Below, piece by piece: positions 34,559-42,413 of a stretch of DNA of 64,000 nucleotides; the first letter of the stretch is position 1; each line of letters opens with the position of its first letter. Location: positions 2,714,501 to 2,778,500 of the forward strand of contig NC_132975.1 in NCBI RefSeq assembly GCF_047496725.1. Direction: 5' to 3'. The notes under the pieces were generated by a model that saw nothing but the letters and a program-made list of their open reading frames with translations, was not told where the DNA came from and ran no database searches. A program made the translations under genes and the position numbers. This DNA is from Anoplolepis gracilipes (lineage: Eukaryota; Arthropoda; Insecta; Hymenoptera; Formicidae).

Positions 34559-35758
34559 TCATGTAATTTTACGTACTACGTTCGTTAGAGGATTGTATTC
34601 GACAACGCGATCATGCAAAATGAGACAATAAGCGGTAGTGTTTGCCGGCACATTTTCTTTACAATCAAATTCTATTCTTACGTCTACGGTAGCATTTTTC
34701 ACCGATTCGTTTTGTCGAGAACAATCGATGATTACAAACGGACCGTAAAGTAGAAACTGTGAGACGGTGAGGCTCGGTTCGAGGTACTCGTATCCGTAAT
34801 AGTTTTTGCAGAAACGCGCGTACGTGTCGTATAGAATCGACCATCTGTTTTTATCGAAATCCAGATTCATATCGTCGTACGGATAACATTCCGAGTTCAG
34901 ATACAGTTTCACGTTTGTTAATTTGCAGTCGTCGAATTTACTCATATCCTCGAGCATAACATTCTTCCGACCTGTCTGCAGAGCAAAGATAACGTATCGT
35001 GGTTTTTCCAGCTGAGTCGCGGTCTTAATGGCCCACGAATGCTTGGTTGTACGCTGCAACAGCGGAAAATCGTACAGATCCCACGAGCGAAAACCCATGC
35101 TGAGGTAGCGTCCGCTTTCCAGAGCGCGCAGCATAGCCAACTTCTTAATTTCACTCAACAGCACATGTGGCATTCGCCATTGTATCTTGAATATGTTGAT
35201 CACAGGCTCCACCACCGAAGCTCCAACCAGACAATTGTTGTCATTGCGCGATCGTATTAAGATCAACTCGTGACGAGCGTTAATTACTATGCGTCTGTAA
35301 TCCTCGCAAAATCCCAATAACATGTAGAGCGGTACGCAAAAATTAAAATGTCCATTTACAGTAGTTGGATCACTCCAGCCAGCATTTCTCATAATCACGC
35401 TTTTATCGGATGATATTGTTACATAGTTTTTGAGCATACTCGTTATTCCCACGTTTCTGTTGCGATCAATCTCCACGCCATTGAGTTCGTATCGAATCTC
35501 GTCAAACATGAATGCTACGCAATTATTTTGCAGTACCACATTAGATCCGTCAGTTGGATTGTTTATCTTCAATTCTCCCTCGATGTATAAGAAACTCTCG
35601 TACGGTAATGTATACAGATCCTGTTGTTGTATGGGTATTCTTATCTCGTCACTGTGTCCGAACGTTGTGTTGGCGAATGGGTTGTATGCGTGAGTCTCAA
35701 TCTTGACGATGCGATCGTCAAAGATCGGTTCGTCCGCGATGTTGAGAATGTCAGTCAT
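34559..35758 (-). CDS. MCP: Polinton major capsid protein (399 aa)
   Basis: ATG at 35758 (MTDILNIADEPIFDDRIVKI). It matches the insect Polinton double-jelly-roll major capsid family, whose trimers would build an icosahedral shell. Recognisable blocks are NPFANTTFGHSDEIRIPIQQ near the N-terminus, YELNGVEIDRNRNVG in the middle, and a C-terminal beta-rich half ending in RIEFDCKENVPANTTAYCLI. The length and uninterrupted frame look functional. The small ORF upstream ends only 3 bases before this start, implying a packed transcription unit read from the minus strand. Confidence 0.85.
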   Translation of the reverse strand: MTDILNIADEPIFDDRIVKIETHAYNPFANTTFGHSDEIRIPIQQQDLYTLPYESFLYIEGELKINNPTDGSNVVLQNNCVAFMFDEIRYELNGVEIDRNRNVGITSMLKNYVTISSDKSVIMRNAGWSDPTTVNGHFNFCVPLYMLLGFCEDYRRIVINARHELILIRSRNDNNCLVGASVVEPVINIFKIQWRMPHVLLSEIKKLAMLRALESGRYLSMGFRSWDLYDFPLLQRTTKHSWAIKTATQLEKPRYVIFALQTGRKNVMLEDMSKFDDCKLTNVKLYLNSECYPYDDMNLDFDKNRWSILYDTYARFCKNYYGYEYLEPSLTVSQFLLYGPFVIIDCSRQNESVKNATVDVRIEFDCKENVPANTTAYCLILHDRVVEYNPLTNVVRKIT

Positions 35759-35761
35759 CGT

Positions 35762-35947
35762 TCAAATGTTTCGCACCGCGAATCCCAAAGATTGTAAAAA
35801 CGCAACGTTTGATGCGTTCAATTTCTTTTTCTTAGCGCAAGATGATTGCGTATTAGCAAATCTCGATGTTGTTGTTGTTGTTGTCGTCACGGGCGTCGTA
35901 AAAATTGTGTTGTCTCTCACGTCTTTCGATCCGTTCAGCACGAGCAT
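35762..35947 (-). CDS. Small Polinton ORF between capsid genes (61 aa)
   Basis: ATG at 35947. It has a low-complexity Thr run followed by a basic segment and NASNVAFLQSLGFAVRN at the C-terminus. It fits exactly between the minor and major capsid genes (6-base and 3-base gaps). The C-terminal motif and strict packing suggest a real virion-associated peptide, but the function is unknown. Confidence 0.5.
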   Translation of the reverse strand: MLVLNGSKDVRDNTIFTTPVTTTTTTTSRFANTQSSCAKKKKLNASNVAFLQSLGFAVRNI

Positions 35948-35953
35948 CACACG

Positions 35954-36709
35954 CTAATTTTGTCGCCGTCGTACATGCACTCTAATGGTGATCTCTTCTC
36001 CTCGAAAATCGAGTAATCGTCCTTCCTGATCGACAACGCGTAACGTTAAATCCGTAATGCTCCGTACGATGATCGGTAGGTAAATGATGTGCGCCGGTGT
36101 TTCCGATATCTTATATCCTGGTGGTACCCTCGGTGAAAATTCATGTATCGTATGAACGAGTTTACCGTTGTTGTACGCACCCGCGGTGACATTACATTCG
36201 ACGCGGATAATGTTCACGTTGATAATGTTAATCGGCACGTCCGACTCGTACCATTTTCGCGGCTGCAGTATACGGTTCGAGAATCCTAGCAGCGATCCAA
36301 TGTTGTTAGGCTTGCTAAAATTTATTCTGTAGGCGCATTTGATCTCGCTCCGCATCGTATTGTAATTAGCGCGGAGCACTATCGGCCATTCTCCAGCCTC
36401 GAAGTCATCGTCGTCAGTTTGTTTTTTATCACCATCACGAACTGCGTGTTGCGAACGTTTTCGTGAAATTGTTTTTTTCAAAAATTCATGTATCGCTTGC
36501 AGCTCGTACGATCCCTCGGGAATCGTAATTTCCGCATCGTCTTTGCCAAAGTAAAATTTATTATTCGAGGAATTCACGTTCGATATCGTGTGATAACTCT
36601 CAAAATCCGCTAGACCGAGTTCGTATTCACCATCGCTTAAATCTACGGTGGGCGAGTAATTTGCCGCGAGAACGCTGCTCTTCCCAGTCAGCGTGAATGT
36701 CATAGACAT
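35954..36709 (-). CDS. mCP: Polinton minor capsid (penton-like) protein (251 aa)
   Basis: ATG at 36709 ([14 protein letters not shown]). It corresponds to the single-jelly-roll minor capsid of Polintons, expected at the five-fold vertices. Typical blocks are [35 protein letters not shown], an acidic linker, [14 protein letters not shown], and a C-terminal strand-rich part with [17 protein letters not shown]. The frame is intact. It lies directly upstream of the small ORF and major capsid gene. A disturbed 500-bp segment with terminal-repeat sequence separates it from the protease. Confidence 0.8.
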   Translation of the reverse strand: MSMTFTLTGKSSVLAANYSPTVDLSDGEYELGLADFESYHTISNVNSSNNKFYFGKDDAEITIPEGSYELQAIHEFLKKTISRKRSQHAVRDGDKKQTDDDDFEAGEWPIVLRANYNTMRSEIKCAYRINFSKPNNIGSLLGFSNRILQPRKWYESDVPINIINVNIIRVECNVTAGAYNNGKLVHTIHEFSPRVPPGYKISETPAHIIYLPIIVRSITDLTLRVVDQEGRLLDFRGEEITIRVHVRRRQN

Positions 36710-37214
36710 GTTGACCAAACTGTTTAACGAATACTAAATTAAATAGCGGAATGTATGTCTTTAAATTCGCGTGCATCGACCGCTCGGAAAAACTGCAAGC
36801 ACAATAGAGCGTATGACAAGGAGAGTACGACGTGGTGTAAGAAGGAAAGCGCTATAGACGTAGGACAAGGAGAGCATAATGGTGGGAAAAGGGCAACGCT
36901 ATAGACGTAGCACAAGGAGAGTATGATGTGTAAGGAAAGGAGAGAGAGAGAGAGAGAGAGAGCAAAGGAAAAGGTTGCAGTAAAAGAAATATAAACGTAA
37001 CTTATTAAGATATTAAAAGTATTCTTGACACATTTCCAATAAACTATACATTTCGATTAAAAAATATATCAATGTAACATATTATTATTATTATTATTAT
37101 TATATAATATACAGGAAGAAGGATAGGATTTTATAAAGAAGATACATAGCGATATATATGTTTAATATATAATTTTTATTCAAAATGTGTTTTCATACAT
37201 ATAATGTGCATGTG
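36710..37214. repeat. Internal fragment of Polinton terminal repeat plus duplicated protease 3' end
   Basis: 36762-36811 repeats 37219-37268 (AAATTCGCGTGCATCGACCG, then AAACTGCAAGCACAAT), that is the 3' end of the protease gene. Right after it, 36812-37000 is an A/G-rich tract (GACAAGGAGAGTACGACGTG, GCGCTATAGACGTAGGACAAG) matching the inner part of the left terminal repeat (about 33440-33780), including AGTAAAAGAAATATA. The rest is AT-rich with a (TTA)n run. No gene lies here. Confidence 0.7.
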
Positions 37215-37589
37215 TTAAAATTTAAATTCGCGTGCATCGACCGTTCGGAGAAACTGCAAGCACAATTGTCCGCAGATGCTTTGATTATAAGTTTGATAGG
37301 ATGTATGATTATAATCTATTTTTGACACATTTAAATATCGTATCAATTCATTCGGCGGGCGAAGATTGCCAAAACTGTCAAAATATATAGCGCGATTCCC
37401 TCTCTTTGCATACGCTACTCAGTGAGTACCCGAGCCTTTAGCGTTATCCAAATTTATGATACCGCTCTCGTTTCGATATATACCACCGATCGGTAATGAG
37501 TCACGCATAAAAACGCCTCTAAAATACGGAATGCGCATACGTTTTGCTAGTTGCAGCAGTTGTACGTTGGTAGTTGCACCCTTTGGCAT
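37215..37589 (-). pseudogene. PRO: Adenain-like cysteine protease with in-frame TGA
   Basis: The Polinton maturation protease cleaves virion precursors. From ATG 37589 (MPKGATTNVQLLQLAKR) the frame gives an adenovirus-protease-type triad: His56 (GSGTH), Asp71 (AIYFDSFG) and Cys106 (QSICGQLC), with Gln103 as the oxyanion residue. Codon 57, directly after the catalytic His, is TGA (complement of 37419-37421) where this family has Trp, so one base change (TGG to TGA) truncates the protein to 56 residues before Asp and Cys. The remainder to TAA at 37215 is open, 124 codons in all. It starts 2 bases after the phospholipase gene ends. Confidence 0.75.
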
Positions 37590-37591
37590 TT

Positions 37592-38236
37592 TTAGTGTCT
37601 CTTTGACGTTTTTTTTTTTTTCTTCTTCTTTCTCATTGAGATTCCTCGTCCGTATTTGTATGGCGCGAGATACAATCCGCGACCTTCCATGGCGCGATTG
37701 TGACGTAGCATCTCTTGAAACTGACGTTGCGTAGATTTTCCGTCGTTTACCATCTTCGCTACACCAGCCGCTCCACCAATCAGAGATCCGAGAGCACCCA
37801 ACACTGGTAGAATCGGTAATACGCCTCCGCGTTTCGCTACCGGAAGTATTCGTTTTTTCGTAATCTTTTTCTTCGTCGACGACTTTTTCATCCCCATACC
37901 CATTTTCGTCTTTGCTTTCATGACCGTCCAAACGGCCGTGGCGGCTGCTCTTTCGCCAAAATTCGAATCTTTCGCGGTAATACGTTCCCGCGCCCTCGCA
38001 GCTAGTATACTATCCGCTACGTGTCGTTCGCCGAGGTTGTTGCTTCGCGAGTAAGCTAAATCGTGTTCGCGACACGCGACGTCCAATGGGTTGATGCCTC
38101 GATCGCCTCTAACCAATCGTTCTTGTAAACGAGTTCCCGGTCCGCAAAACTGATATCCAGGAATATGTAATTCGATAGGGAGTGCGTTTATCGCGCGATT
38201 CAACAGACCACAGCCTCTTACGGTTTTCGCTGACAT
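37592..38236 (-). CDS. Phospholipase A2-like Polinton virion protein (214 aa)
   Basis: First ATG at 38236 (MSAKTVRGCGLLNRAINALP). Residues 20-62 match the parvovirus-VP1-type PLA2 core: calcium-loop YQFCGPGT and the catalytic DVACREHDLAYS with its His-Asp pair. After a Lys-rich stretch, a hydrophobic Gly/Ala/Leu segment (GGVLPILPVLGALGSLIGGA, about residues 140-165) resembles a membrane-active peptide, and the tail is strongly basic (RKKKKKKK). Such a protein could breach endosomal membranes during entry, as PLA2 does in parvoviruses (inference). It overlaps the upstream 88-aa ORF by 19 bases and ends 2 bases before the protease ATG. Confidence 0.75.
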   Translation of the reverse strand: MSAKTVRGCGLLNRAINALPIELHIPGYQFCGPGTRLQERLVRGDRGINPLDVACREHDLAYSRSNNLGERHVADSILAARARERITAKDSNFGERAAATAVWTVMKAKTKMGMGMKKSSTKKKITKKRILPVAKRGGVLPILPVLGALGSLIGGAAGVAKMVNDGKSTQRQFQEMLRHNRAMEGRGLYLAPYKYGRGISMRKKKKKKKTSKRH

Positions 38237-38484
38237 TCGTAACAATCTTTTATCATCGGTGCTGGACCGTCAATGTGCGTTCGTTGCCACGGTCGATTGT
38301 AATGTTCGAAACAGCGACGATAGGTCTGAACCTCCGAATCAGCCTTTATATATTCCGGAAGTTTGTCCCACAGACGTTCCACGTAACGACCAAACTGTTT
38401 CAATAAAATAATCTTCGGTATATATTGCAACTGTTCTGAGGTAAGGTTGAGAATATCACAGTCATCCGACAGTGAAAGAAACAT
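38218..38484 (-). CDS. Small Polinton ORF, leader of the minus-strand block (88 aa)
   Basis: ATG at 38484 (MFLSLSDDCDILNLTSEQL). Ends with a Cys/His-containing tail (CFEHYNRPW and CYECQRKP) that could bind metal. It is the first gene of the minus-strand block, 100 bases from the divergent ATPase start, and overlaps the phospholipase gene. Family not recognised; position and open frame support it. Confidence 0.55.
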   Translation of the reverse strand: MFLSLSDDCDILNLTSEQLQYIPKIILLKQFGRYVERLWDKLPEYIKADSEVQTYRRCFEHYNRPWQRTHIDGPAPMIKDCYECQRKP

Positions 38485-38584
38485 GTTTGACACTGAGCGG
38501 TTTCGATTTGATGCGCATCTATAAATAGGCTCTCCTCACCCTCCTCCTCCTCATAAAGTATCGTTAAGTCTGATTAGACAAGTC
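38485..38584. promoter_or_regulatory. Divergent promoter between the two Polinton gene blocks
   Basis: Only 100 bases separate the start codons of the minus-strand virion block and the plus-strand packaging ATPase. The gap contains a consensus TATA box, TATAAATAG (38520-38528, plus strand), 57 bases before the ATPase ATG. The minus-strand promoter must lie here too or overlap the ATPase gene. Confidence 0.5.
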
Positions 38585-39274
38585 ATGCGATTCGTGCTAC
38601 AACCAACGGTAATTAAAGTAACAAATTTTGACAATAGACTAATGCCTGAAAAAGAAATACACAAACATGGAAAAATGTTACCGAATACAATACGCGGTCT
38701 CATTTGCGGCCCTTCGAATTGCGGTAAAACTAACTTGTTGATAAGCTTGATAGAAAGTCCAAACGGCATACGCTTTGAAAATTTATACATATATTCAAAA
38801 TCTCTTCAACAACCAAAATATCAATATTTGGAAAATTTACTATCATCGATAGATGAAATTGGTTACTTTACGTTCTCTAATAACAGCGATGTCATTTCAT
38901 CGAGAGAGGCGCTTCCGAATTCGGTTTTTATCTTCGATGACGTGGCATGCGACAAGCAAGATACGATAAGAGAGTACTTCTCAATGGGTCGACACTCAAG
39001 CGTCGATTGTTTCTATCTCTGTCAAACGTATGCCAAGATACCCAAGCATCTTATACGCGACAATGCTAATCTGTTGATTTTATTTAAACAAGACGGTACA
39101 AACTTGCGACATGTGTACAACGATCATGTAAATACTGACATGTCGTACGATGATTTTAGCGCGTTATGCCAAAAATGTTGGCAGCACAAGCATGGATTTC
39201 TAGTAATTGACAAAGACAGTTCAATGAACAATGGACGTTACAGAAGAGGTTTTAATGAATTTGCGGTACCGTAA
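38585..39274 (+). CDS. ATP: Polinton genome-packaging ATPase (229 aa)
   Basis: ATG at 38585. FtsK/HerA-like (A32-type) ATPase expected to pump DNA into capsids. Walker A is GPSNCGKT (residues 42-49), Walker B is SVFIFDDV (113-120), and a downstream sensor-like YLCQTYAKIPKHLIRDNANL is present. The frame is complete and of normal length for Polintons. It is first in the plus-strand block, followed after 54 bases by the DUF8207-like gene. Confidence 0.9.
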   Translation: MRFVLQPTVIKVTNFDNRLMPEKEIHKHGKMLPNTIRGLICGPSNCGKTNLLISLIESPNGIRFENLYIYSKSLQQPKYQYLENLLSSIDEIGYFTFSNNSDVISSREALPNSVFIFDDVACDKQDTIREYFSMGRHSSVDCFYLCQTYAKIPKHLIRDNANLLILFKQDGTNLRHVYNDHVNTDMSYDDFSALCQKCWQHKHGFLVIDKDSSMNNGRYRRGFNEFAVP

Positions 39275-39328
39275 AATGATCAGTCGCTATCGAAACATTG
39301 ACAGAGCAACGTCTACATAAAAAAAAAC

Positions 39329-40414
39329 ATGAGTGATCGTGAAAAGATTGCGCGAAAAATTGTACAGACGAGCGAGTCAATTCGCAAAAAATATCGCGCG
39401 TTAAAAACTGGTAAAATTGAGGAAGATGTAGCGTTGGAGAAACAGTTTAAACCGATTAGCGAGCCTCTAAAACAGCTTGTTCAAAATACCATCGATGTAG
39501 AATCCGACGTATCGAAAATCGAGCCGTTCGATATACTCGAAAAAGACCATGTGGAAAAGAAAATTATTAAAGTTAAAAAACGACCAAGAATCTCATATAA
39601 TGATTTGAGCTCAAAGCAAAAACGATTAAACGTCTCATTAAATGATTTGCCGATAACTTCTACACCTAATCAAAGACGAACGATACCGGACACATCTACT
39701 CAGATAGAAATTGCGCAACCGCGTCAATTATCGTACGAGCAACCACCCGTCGACGAAATTTTTGAAACCACACCCGATTCGTTGGTTACGACGGTACAAC
39801 GTGAATTGCAAACGTCCGCAGGTGTAAACATATTTCGAGAGCATTTAGGTCCACTCGGACAAAAATATATATTAACTGTTATGAATCAAGATAAAGATAA
39901 AGCTATGGATTATGTGTACGGCATTAAGTTTTCTAACGATGGAATAATGCTCGGTGATAAACATTTTGACGTAGACAAAAATGATAATATAATTATCAAT
40001 GAAGTAAAATATACGGGAACGCCTGGTCTCTATGAATTAATTTTCAAAAAAATCCCCGACGATGAAATATACACCGAAGATGATTTGCTTAAATATAAAA
40101 GTATATTATTAGCGACGAATGCGCATAAACGTGGGAACAAAGCACATAATCCAGTATTAGGGACTAAAGGATATAAGTATAAAAATGTAATTGCGCCGTT
40201 ATTGTCTAGCAGAAAAGCTGGAAAGGGTATACTACCGCGCGCTATGACTCTAAACGACAATAAGATCGACTACGTGCATTGGAACGATCCAAACGAGTTG
40301 GTAGATCGTCTGCGATTACTGGATGCTTCGCGTCGAGCCGGTAACAATGCTCACGACAATGAAATCATGTCGATTATCGAAGAACTTCGCGAAGATGGTC
40401 TTATTATAAATTGA
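39329..40414 (+). CDS. Polinton DUF8207-like protein (361 aa)
   Basis: ATG at 39329. It has a charged, largely helical N-terminal half and a conserved C-terminal domain containing TPGLYELIFKKIPDDEIYT, followed by YKSILLATNAHKRGN. I associate this with DUF8207, frequent in insect Polintons; the name is from memory and was not searched. It ends with DNEIMSIIEELREDGLIIN. Function unknown; its position between the packaging ATPase and a fibre-motif protein suggests a virion or assembly role. Confidence 0.7.
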   Translation: MSDREKIARKIVQTSESIRKKYRALKTGKIEEDVALEKQFKPISEPLKQLVQNTIDVESDVSKIEPFDILEKDHVEKKIIKVKKRPRISYNDLSSKQKRLNVSLNDLPITSTPNQRRTIPDTSTQIEIAQPRQLSYEQPPVDEIFETTPDSLVTTVQRELQTSAGVNIFREHLGPLGQKYILTVMNQDKDKAMDYVYGIKFSNDGIMLGDKHFDVDKNDNIIINEVKYTGTPGLYELIFKKIPDDEIYTEDDLLKYKSILLATNAHKRGNKAHNPVLGTKGYKYKNVIAPLLSSRKAGKGILPRAMTLNDNKIDYVHWNDPNELVDRLRLLDASRRAGNNAHDNEIMSIIEELREDGLIIN

Positions 40415-40483
40415 ATGATGTATCGACAAAACTAATCAGTCGATCAGCGTCGCGTGACACTTTACGAAGCGTCGGAAAAAAAA

Positions 40484-40846
40484 ATGCCTATCAACAAGTT
40501 TGGCTTATTCGATTCAAGAAATGATGCAACCGGTACAAACGGCTCTTGGGATAGGTTGGTAAAAAGTTATGTGCACGAAAACGCTCTGTGTCGCGTCGTT
40601 ACAGACTTCGATGCGAGGTCGCGTAAGATTCGTCGTGTAGCGCAACCTGAGGCTGACACCGATGCCGTCAACAAATTGTACGTACAGTCTTGCGTTAAAA
40701 GATTAATGAATCGACAGAAAGAATCAGACGAGAAGCTTACTTCGCTTGAGAAGGACGTGCGAGCATTACAGATTGCGCTAAACAATCTTCAACGCGCGGC
40801 TAACGCTAACTCAGAGACGGCTATCAACCCGAATGAGCATCAGTGA
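40484..40846 (+). CDS. Small fibre-like Polinton protein (120 aa)
   Basis: Chosen start is ATG 40484 (MPINKFGLFDSRNDATGTNG). Residues about 45-68 read RKIRRVAQP and DAVNKLYV, the pattern (GRI.NVA.P....DAVNKxYV) seen where tail- or head-fibre N-termini attach in phages and in some virus spike proteins. A coiled coil follows (LMNRQKESDEKLTSLEKDV). Together these suggest a short trimeric fibre or attachment stalk (inference; it could also be a scaffold). Intact, plus-strand block. Confidence 0.6.
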   Translation: MPINKFGLFDSRNDATGTNGSWDRLVKSYVHENALCRVVTDFDARSRKIRRVAQPEADTDAVNKLYVQSCVKRLMNRQKESDEKLTSLEKDVRALQIALNNLQRAANANSETAINPNEHQ

Positions 40847-40963
40847 ACGAGTTAGGAGCGGCTATCGAACGGCTATCGAACAGCTACGAAGGATTATCGA
40901 ACGGCTGCGAACAATTATCGAACCGCTACGAAGAATTACCGAACTGCTATCTAATATACTACA

Positions 40964-41251
40964 ATGAGTGGCAGTGGTAGTGAACGACCTAGCAGCAGCA
41001 GCAGCAGCAACAACAGCCTCGAACGAGGCTATCAACATCTCAAGCAGGGCTGTGAACGAGGCTACGAACACGTTCTTCACGGCTACACTCAAGGTTACAA
41101 ACAACTCAAGAACTCCTACGATCGTTCGAAAGACGTCTGTGAACGAGGCTACGAACGGGTCAAAAGCGGCTACGAACGAGTCAAAAACGACTGTGAAAAA
41201 GGCTGCGAACGGATCAAGAACGATTTTCGAATGGGTGAAGGACGGCGGTGA
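40964..41251 (+). CDS. 11-residue-repeat protein (95 aa)
   Basis: ATG at 40964. After a Ser-rich head the protein is built of amphipathic repeats of 11 residues (ERGYERVKSGY, YERVKNDCEKG). This resembles helical lipid-binding or filament repeats. The DNA from 40858 on is itself a degenerate repeat of CGAACGGCTA, so an Ala/Thr-rich frame one base ahead (40968-41285) is also open and could be the real one. No known family. Its place between fibre-like protein and integrase is the main support. Confidence 0.4.
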   Translation: MSGSGSERPSSSSSSNNSLERGYQHLKQGCERGYEHVLHGYTQGYKQLKNSYDRSKDVCERGYERVKSGYERVKNDCEKGCERIKNDFRMGEGRR

Positions 41252-41347
41252 ACAACGCAAGAACGGATTAGAAAACGTGAAAAAATAAAAAAAAACATAG
41301 AAAAAACGGAACTTAAAGAACGGCTCTTAAAGGACGATAAACGAAAA

Positions 41348-42337
41348 ATGAGTGATAAAAAAGCAAACAACAAACAACCATCGAGAAAAACTGGCAAAGC
41401 AAAGAATCAACATAGTTTGGAGAGACGGCAGTTGGTAAACGAGCTGCACGCGCCAGCGAGAAAAAATTTTCCCCGAAGACACGTCATAGTGCGGGGATAC
41501 GATGATCTGTGGCAAGCCGACATCGTCGAGATGCGTCCGTATGCTCGAGTCAACAAGGGATACAATTACATACTCACTGTTATCGATGTGTTGAGCAAGT
41601 ATGCGTGGGTCGTACCGCTCAAGAGTAAAGGTGGAAACGAGACGGCCGATGCGATTGCGGAGATAATTCGAGACGATGCGAGATGCCCGAAAAATTTTCA
41701 AACCGATCAAGGAAAAGAATTTTACAATGCAAATGTACAAAACCTCATGAAGAAACACGATATTAATCATTATTCGACATATTCCGTCATGAAAGCCTCG
41801 ATCGTGGAACGCTTCAATCGTACTTTGAAGAATAAAATGTGGAAAATGTTTACGCTCAATGGAAACTACAAGTGGATCGACGAACTATCGAGACTCGTTG
41901 AAGAGTACAACACGCAAAAACATCGCACTATCGGTATGAGACCTGTCGATGTTACTCCAGCCGTCGCGGAGAAACTTTTACATACGGTGTACAGCAACGT
42001 AAAGATTGCGGCGCCGGCGAAATTTAAAATAGGCGATTCGGTGCGCGTGAGTAAATTCAAGACTTTATTCGAAAAAGGCTACACACCAAATTGGACCACC
42101 GAAGTGTTCGAAATTGTTAAGATACAGAAAACTAATCCCGTGACATATATATTAAAAGATTCGCGCGGAAATCCCGTTGCCGGTGGATTTTACGAATACG
42201 AACTGCAACGCGTTGCTAATCCCGATATATATCTTGTGGAAAAGATATTGAGGAAGAGAGGGGATGAAGTTTTTGTGAAATGGTTGGGATTCGATAGTTC
42301 ACGGAATTCTTGGATTCATAAAAATAATGTATTGTAA
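41348..42337 (+). CDS. INT: Retrovirus-like integrase with chromodomain (329 aa)
   Basis: ATG at 41348. RVE-type DDE integrase that inserts Polinton DNA. The catalytic residues appear as Asp58 (LWQADIVEM), Asp120 (FQTDQGKEFY) and Glu154 (ASIVERFNRTL). An SH3-like part follows (FKIGDSVRVSKFK), and the C-terminus is a chromodomain (YLVEKILRKRGDEVFVKWLG, then SWIHKNNVL), which may steer integration to methylated histones. A basic N-terminus (KKANNKQPSRKTGK) may serve as a nuclear signal. Full length, no breaks. It is convergent with the polymerase gene, only 76 bases apart. Confidence 0.92.
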   Translation: MSDKKANNKQPSRKTGKAKNQHSLERRQLVNELHAPARKNFPRRHVIVRGYDDLWQADIVEMRPYARVNKGYNYILTVIDVLSKYAWVVPLKSKGGNETADAIAEIIRDDARCPKNFQTDQGKEFYNANVQNLMKKHDINHYSTYSVMKASIVERFNRTLKNKMWKMFTLNGNYKWIDELSRLVEEYNTQKHRTIGMRPVDVTPAVAEKLLHTVYSNVKIAAPAKFKIGDSVRVSKFKTLFEKGYTPNWTTEVFEIVKIQKTNPVTYILKDSRGNPVAGGFYEYELQRVANPDIYLVEKILRKRGDEVFVKWLGFDSSRNSWIHKNNVL

Positions 42338-42413
42338 AAATATAACAAATATTATATAAAGTTTACATATATAAATATATATAATATTCAAATATATACA
42401 CTTTTTTTCTTTT

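Noticed and set aside
34191..36000. Plus-strand frames over the capsid genes
   Set aside because: Shadows of the well-supported minus-strand capsid coding sequences.
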